Both the position numbers and the translations under genes were made by a program. Below, in pieces: positions 6,666 to 8,427 of a DNA stretch of 8,427 bases. Within the stretch, counting starts at the first letter, position 1; each line of letters opens with the position of its first letter. The stretch spans positions 1-8,427 of the forward strand of contig JALUKS010000151.1 in assembly GCA_027056465.1 (NCBI GenBank). Reading direction: 5' to 3'. Origin of the DNA: Sulfurimonas sp. GTDB lineage: Bacteria; Campylobacterota; Campylobacteria; Campylobacterales; Sulfurimonadaceae. Below the pieces are notes generated by a model, which worked only from the letters and a program-made list of their open reading frames with translations, searched no databases and was not told the DNA's origin.

Positions 6666-6740
6666 TGGTGACCCCGAGGAGAATTGAACTCCTGTAACAT
6701 GGATGAAAACCATGGATCCTAACCGCTAGACGACGGGGCC
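6666..6740 (-). tRNA. tRNA-Glu (anticodon UUC)
   Basis: A 75-base gene with encoded CCA. The acceptor stem GGCCCCG pairs with CGGGGTC (one G-U pair at 2:71), followed by A73 and CCA. The D arm carries TCTAGCGGTTAGGA, as in other tRNA-Glu. The anticodon stem CATGG/CCATG encloses TTTTCAT, giving anticodon TTC at 6705-6707 (minus). The T arm is AGGAG-TTCAATT-CTCCT, so the T loop reads TTCAATT instead of the commoner TTCGAAT. It lies directly upstream of glnS on the same strand, 142 bases away, with no clear terminator between. A TATAAT box lies 40 bases upstream. Confidence 0.97.
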
Positions 6741-6780
6741 ACTCTTTAATAATTTTTACAACTTGTTTTGTTGAGCCGAA

Positions 6781-6786
6781 ATTATA
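6781..6786 (-). promoter_or_regulatory. -10 box of tRNA-Glu
   Basis: The minus strand reads CCTATAATTTCGG, with a perfect TATAAT that predicts a start near 6774 and a 5' extension of about 33 bases on the precursor tRNA. The box forms one end of a long inverted repeat (6781-6823). Confidence 0.65.
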
Positions 6787-6823
6787 GGGATTTTATACTT
6801 AAAAATATATAAAATCCTATAAT
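6781..6823. repeat. Long imperfect palindrome between the response regulator and tRNA-Glu
   Basis: Left arm 6781-6797 (17 bases) and right arm 6808-6823 (16 bases) are reverse complements except for one extra G in the left arm; the loop is 10 bases. In RNA this is a stem of about 16 pairs and may terminate the response regulator transcript, though no U run follows on the minus strand. In DNA it covers the tRNA-Glu -10 box, and each arm holds an outward-pointing TATAAT, so it could equally be an operator or a bidirectional promoter element. Confidence 0.6.
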
Positions 6824-6832
6824 CTTTATCAT

Positions 6833-7375
6833 TTATTCGTAAAAACTACGTAATGCTCTAATAATAACAGCATTTTTAGAGATACTCTCTGCTTTTGCAT
6901 TTTCATTTACAGTATCATAGATATCTAAAGGAAGAGAGATAGAGAAAGTTTTTGTTTCTACTTTTTTCTTTTTAGCAATCATTGCAGTTACACTACCAAG
7001 AAGCTCTATGATTTTTTTTGTATCTATTGGCTTTTGGATGAAGCTATTTACACCAACTTCAATAGACTCAGAAATCTTCCCTATATCATTGCTAGCAGAG
7101 ATAACAATGATAATCTGAGTAGGATTATTCTCACGAATTTTACGAGAAAGCTCTATACCATCCATACCTGACATGATAATGTCTACAAACACAATATCAG
7201 GTTTCTTCTCAAGATAAAGTTTTAAAGCACTTTCACCATCAAAGCAAGAATCAACACTAGAAAAGAAATTCTTAAATGTTGAACTTAAAAGCTCATTTGT
7301 TACTTTTTCATCTTCAACTACCATTGCTGTAAGTTTTTTTGTTTGTTCTGTAAGTTTGATTAAATCTACACTCAT
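6833..7375 (-). CDS. Response regulator: receiver domain fused to a ribbon-helix-helix domain
   Basis: 180 residues. Residues 14-130 form a CheY-like receiver. It has the acidic pair E21/D22, the phospho-acceptor D65 at the end of the IVFVD strand, S93 in VISAS as the switch Ser/Thr, and K115 in the QKP motif. After a basic linker (135-138, KKKK), residues 142-180 fit a ribbon-helix-helix (MetJ/Arc/CopG) unit. These are a beta strand TFSISLPLD, helix IYDTVNENAKAES, a short turn ISKN and helix AVIIRALRSFY. This predicts a dimeric DNA-binding regulator switched by phosphorylation. No histidine kinase is adjacent, so its partner is unknown (an orphan regulator). AAGGA lies 7 bases before the ATG, with a TATAAT box farther upstream. 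The receiver call is firm; the RHH call rests on pattern and could be a different small helical tail. Confidence 0.88.
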   Translation of the reverse strand: MSVDLIKLTEQTKKLTAMVVEDEKVTNELLSSTFKNFFSSVDSCFDGESALKLYLEKKPDIVFVDIIMSGMDGIELSRKIRENNPTQIIIVISASNDIGKISESIEVGVNSFIQKPIDTKKIIELLGSVTAMIAKKKKVETKTFSISLPLDIYDTVNENAKAESISKNAVIIRALRSFYE

Positions 7376-7411
7376 CTTATTTCCTTTAATAAATTAATTT
7401 ACATAAGTGCG

Positions 7412-7417
7412 ATTATA
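7412..7417 (-). promoter_or_regulatory. -10 box of the response regulator gene
   Basis: The minus strand reads TAGTATAATCGC, with a perfect TATAAT 36 bases before the ATG, giving a leader of about 30 bases. Three tandem copies of a hexamer (7421-7438) fill the space where spacer and -35 would lie. Confidence 0.6.
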
Positions 7418-7420
7418 CTA

Positions 7421-7438
7421 TAGAAATAGAAATAGAAA
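7421..7438. repeat. Three tandem copies of TAGAAA
   Basis: A perfect 6-base unit repeated three times (TTTCTA on the minus strand), placed directly upstream of the response regulator -10 box. It may be chance in AT-rich DNA, or part of the promoter spacer. Confidence 0.55.
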
Positions 7439-7498
7439 GAACTAATAACAGTAACTAAAATAAAATTGTTAGAATATATTTGAATTTTTTATTGTTAC

Positions 7499-7708
7499 CT
7501 AAAGATTCTCTTTTTTAAACTGTTCTAACCATTCCATATTGTTTTCCGCAGAAGCTTCTTTTTGATTCAAAAGAGAACCTATTATACTTTTTAGTGTATC
7601 TTCATCCATAAACTTTAAAAGGTTTGGATTTATAGCTGTAGTTGTAACTTTTTCGTGAGTGTTTAGTAAGTTTTGTATATCCTGAATTAATTGTTCTTTT
7701 GTACTCAT
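7499..7708 (-). CDS. Small hypothetical protein, 69 residues
   Basis: I do not recognise the family. The product is soluble, helical and without cysteine. An N-terminal helix (MSTKEQLIQDIQNLLNTHE) is followed by a Thr-rich turn (22-24), then INPNLLKFMDEDTLKSIIGSLLNQK (26-50), which reads as two short helices, and an acidic/basic tail with a Trp at 60. It has no signal, membrane span or catalytic motif. The gene is supported by AGAGG six bases before the ATG and by a perfect TATAAT box at 7762-7767. It is probably monocistronic: 123 bases and a separate promoter stand before the response regulator gene downstream. Confidence 0.72.
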   Translation of the reverse strand: MSTKEQLIQDIQNLLNTHEKVTTTAINPNLLKFMDEDTLKSIIGSLLNQKEASAENNMEWLEQFKKENL

Positions 7709-7761
7709 AATTACCTCTTTTATTCATATTGGTTAACATAATGTAAATTCTCTTGAAAATA

Positions 7762-7767
7762 ATTATA
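7762..7767 (-). promoter_or_regulatory. -10 box of the 69-residue protein gene
   Basis: The minus strand reads GATATAATTATT, with a perfect TATAAT 54 bases before the ATG at 7708. It predicts a leader of about 47 bases. It faces away from the nitroreductase promoter. Confidence 0.55.
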
Positions 7768-7830
7768 TCATCAATTCGTATTTTACTTAATAAAAAGAAA
7801 ATAATCAAATTAAAGAGATAAATAAAGCTG

Positions 7831-7859
7831 TTGACATATATTTACTATTTTGATATTAT
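7831..7859 (+). promoter_or_regulatory. Near-consensus sigma-70 promoter of the nitroreductase gene
   Basis: TTGACA (7831-7836), a 17-base spacer and TATTAT (7854-7859). A full -35 hexamer is rare for this phylum. The predicted start falls at about 7865-7867, exactly on the ATG of the gene, so the mRNA would have no leader. Confidence 0.75.
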
Positions 7860-7864
7860 ATAAA

Positions 7865-8427
7865 ATGATAAAAAATAATATACTAAATGCTTACAACTTT
7901 AGACATGCTTGTAAAATTTTTGATGTAGAGAAAAAGATTAGTGAGGAAGATTTTCTTACTATTTTAGAGACTGCTCGTTTGAGTCCTAGCTCTTTTGGCT
8001 TTGAGCCTTGGAAGTTTTTAGTGGTGCAAAACAGAGAACTTCGAGAGAAACTACTTCCTGCTACATGGGGTGCACAAGGAACTCTGCCTACCGCTAGTCA
8101 CTTTGTCGTTATCTTAGCTCGTAAGCAAAAGAGTATGCGCTACGACAGTGACTACATTGAGCATATGATGACTGATATTCACCATCTTCCAAAAGAGGCC
8201 TCAGAGGCTCGTAGGAAGTTTTATAAACAGTTTCAAGAGGAAGACTTTGCTCTCTTAGAGAGTGAACGCACTACTTTTGACTGGGCGACAAAGCAGACAT
8301 ATATTGCCCTTGCAAATATGATGACTACGGCTGCGATGCTTGGCATAGACTCTTGTCCTATAGAGGGCTTTAAAGCTCAAGAGCTTGAAGCTGTGATGAG
8401 CAAAGAGTTTGGTGTGACCACTGAAGA
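7865..8427 (+). CDS. NfsB-like NAD(P)H nitroreductase (3' end outside window)
   Basis: FMN-dependent reductase of the oxygen-insensitive nitroreductase family (NfsB, and H. pylori RdxA/FrxA), which reduces nitro compounds, quinones or flavins with NAD(P)H in the cytosol. 187 residues are visible. They show the FMN phosphate-binding start NFRHACKIFD (11-20; usual family form R-x-S/A-T-K-x-F-D, with Cys for Thr here), SPSSFGFEPWKF (40-51), SHFVVILA (78-85), DWATKQTYIALANMM (139-153) and the FMN-loop block LGIDSCPIEGF (159-169). About 30 residues probably lie beyond the edge, judging by the 217-residue NfsB. The family starts just before NFR, so the ATG at 7865 must be the start or very near it; no ribosome site precedes it. 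The physiological substrate cannot be told from sequence. Confidence 0.92.
   Translation, partial: MIKNNILNAYNFRHACKIFDVEKKISEEDFLTILETARLSPSSFGFEPWKFLVVQNRELREKLLPATWGAQGTLPTASHFVVILARKQKSMRYDSDYIEHMMTDIHHLPKEASEARRKFYKQFQEEDFALLESERTTFDWATKQTYIALANMMTTAAMLGIDSCPIEGFKAQELEAVMSKEFGVTTE

Noticed and set aside
7451..7498. Loose inverted repeat GTAAC...GTTAC after the 69-residue protein gene
   Set aside because: Only the 5-base ends pair well; the rest is AT-rich with mismatches and a long loop, so it is no better than chance.
7602..7808. 68-codon minus-strand frame overlapping the 69-residue protein
   Set aside because: It is a shifted frame of the better-supported gene, rich in Tyr/Lys/Ile from AT-rich DNA, and covers that gene's promoter.
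1..8427. CRISPR array, insertion sequence or prophage genes
   Set aside because: No repeated spacers, transposase motifs, terminal repeats or phage genes are visible; the window is mostly conserved housekeeping genes.

Overview
The window looks like a chromosomal stretch from a member of the Campylobacterota, probably a Sulfurimonas-like organism. It is AT-rich, has strong -10 boxes (TATAAT) with weak -35 elements, and its gene content closely follows a neighbourhood I remember from Campylobacter jejuni and Helicobacter pylori: a small Cys protein, fbp, mobB, a lipoprotein, yggT and a second gltX. Genus is an inference; nothing here fixes it.

Layout, left to right. Positions 1-529 (-) hold the 5' part of an AT-rich gene for an FtsZ-like protein that begins near the T7 loop and has no GTP-binding domain. 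Positions 653-2203 (-) hold a tight operon read mobB, fbp, then a 68-residue Cys-rich protein. A divergent promoter region at 2204-2288 also serves a lipoprotein gene (+, 2289-2747). That gene ends in a 4-bp tail overlap with yggT. Positions 2744-6523 (-) form an operon read glnS, gltX paralogue, yggT. A tRNA-Glu(UUC) gene lies just upstream (6666-6740, -). Next come a response regulator with a ribbon-helix-helix output domain (6833-7375, -), a small unknown protein (7499-7708, -), and a divergent NfsB-like nitroreductase (+, from 7865, running off the right edge).

The central story is glutamine coding. The gltX paralogue occupies the place of the H. pylori tRNA-Gln-specific GluRS2. Here it has lost the HIGH motif, the whole KMSKS loop and other active-site residues, yet the frame is open and well translated. 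Directly upstream lies a full GlnRS carrying a GatB/YqeY-type tail. The simplest reading is that GlnRS took over Gln-tRNA formation and GluRS2 was kept as a pseudoenzyme with another, unknown role.

Other points of interest are the GTPase-less FtsZ-like protein with an Asp-to-Asn change in its T7 loop, the receiver-RHH regulator, a long palindrome over the tRNA-Glu promoter, and a near-consensus promoter that would make the nitroreductase mRNA leaderless.
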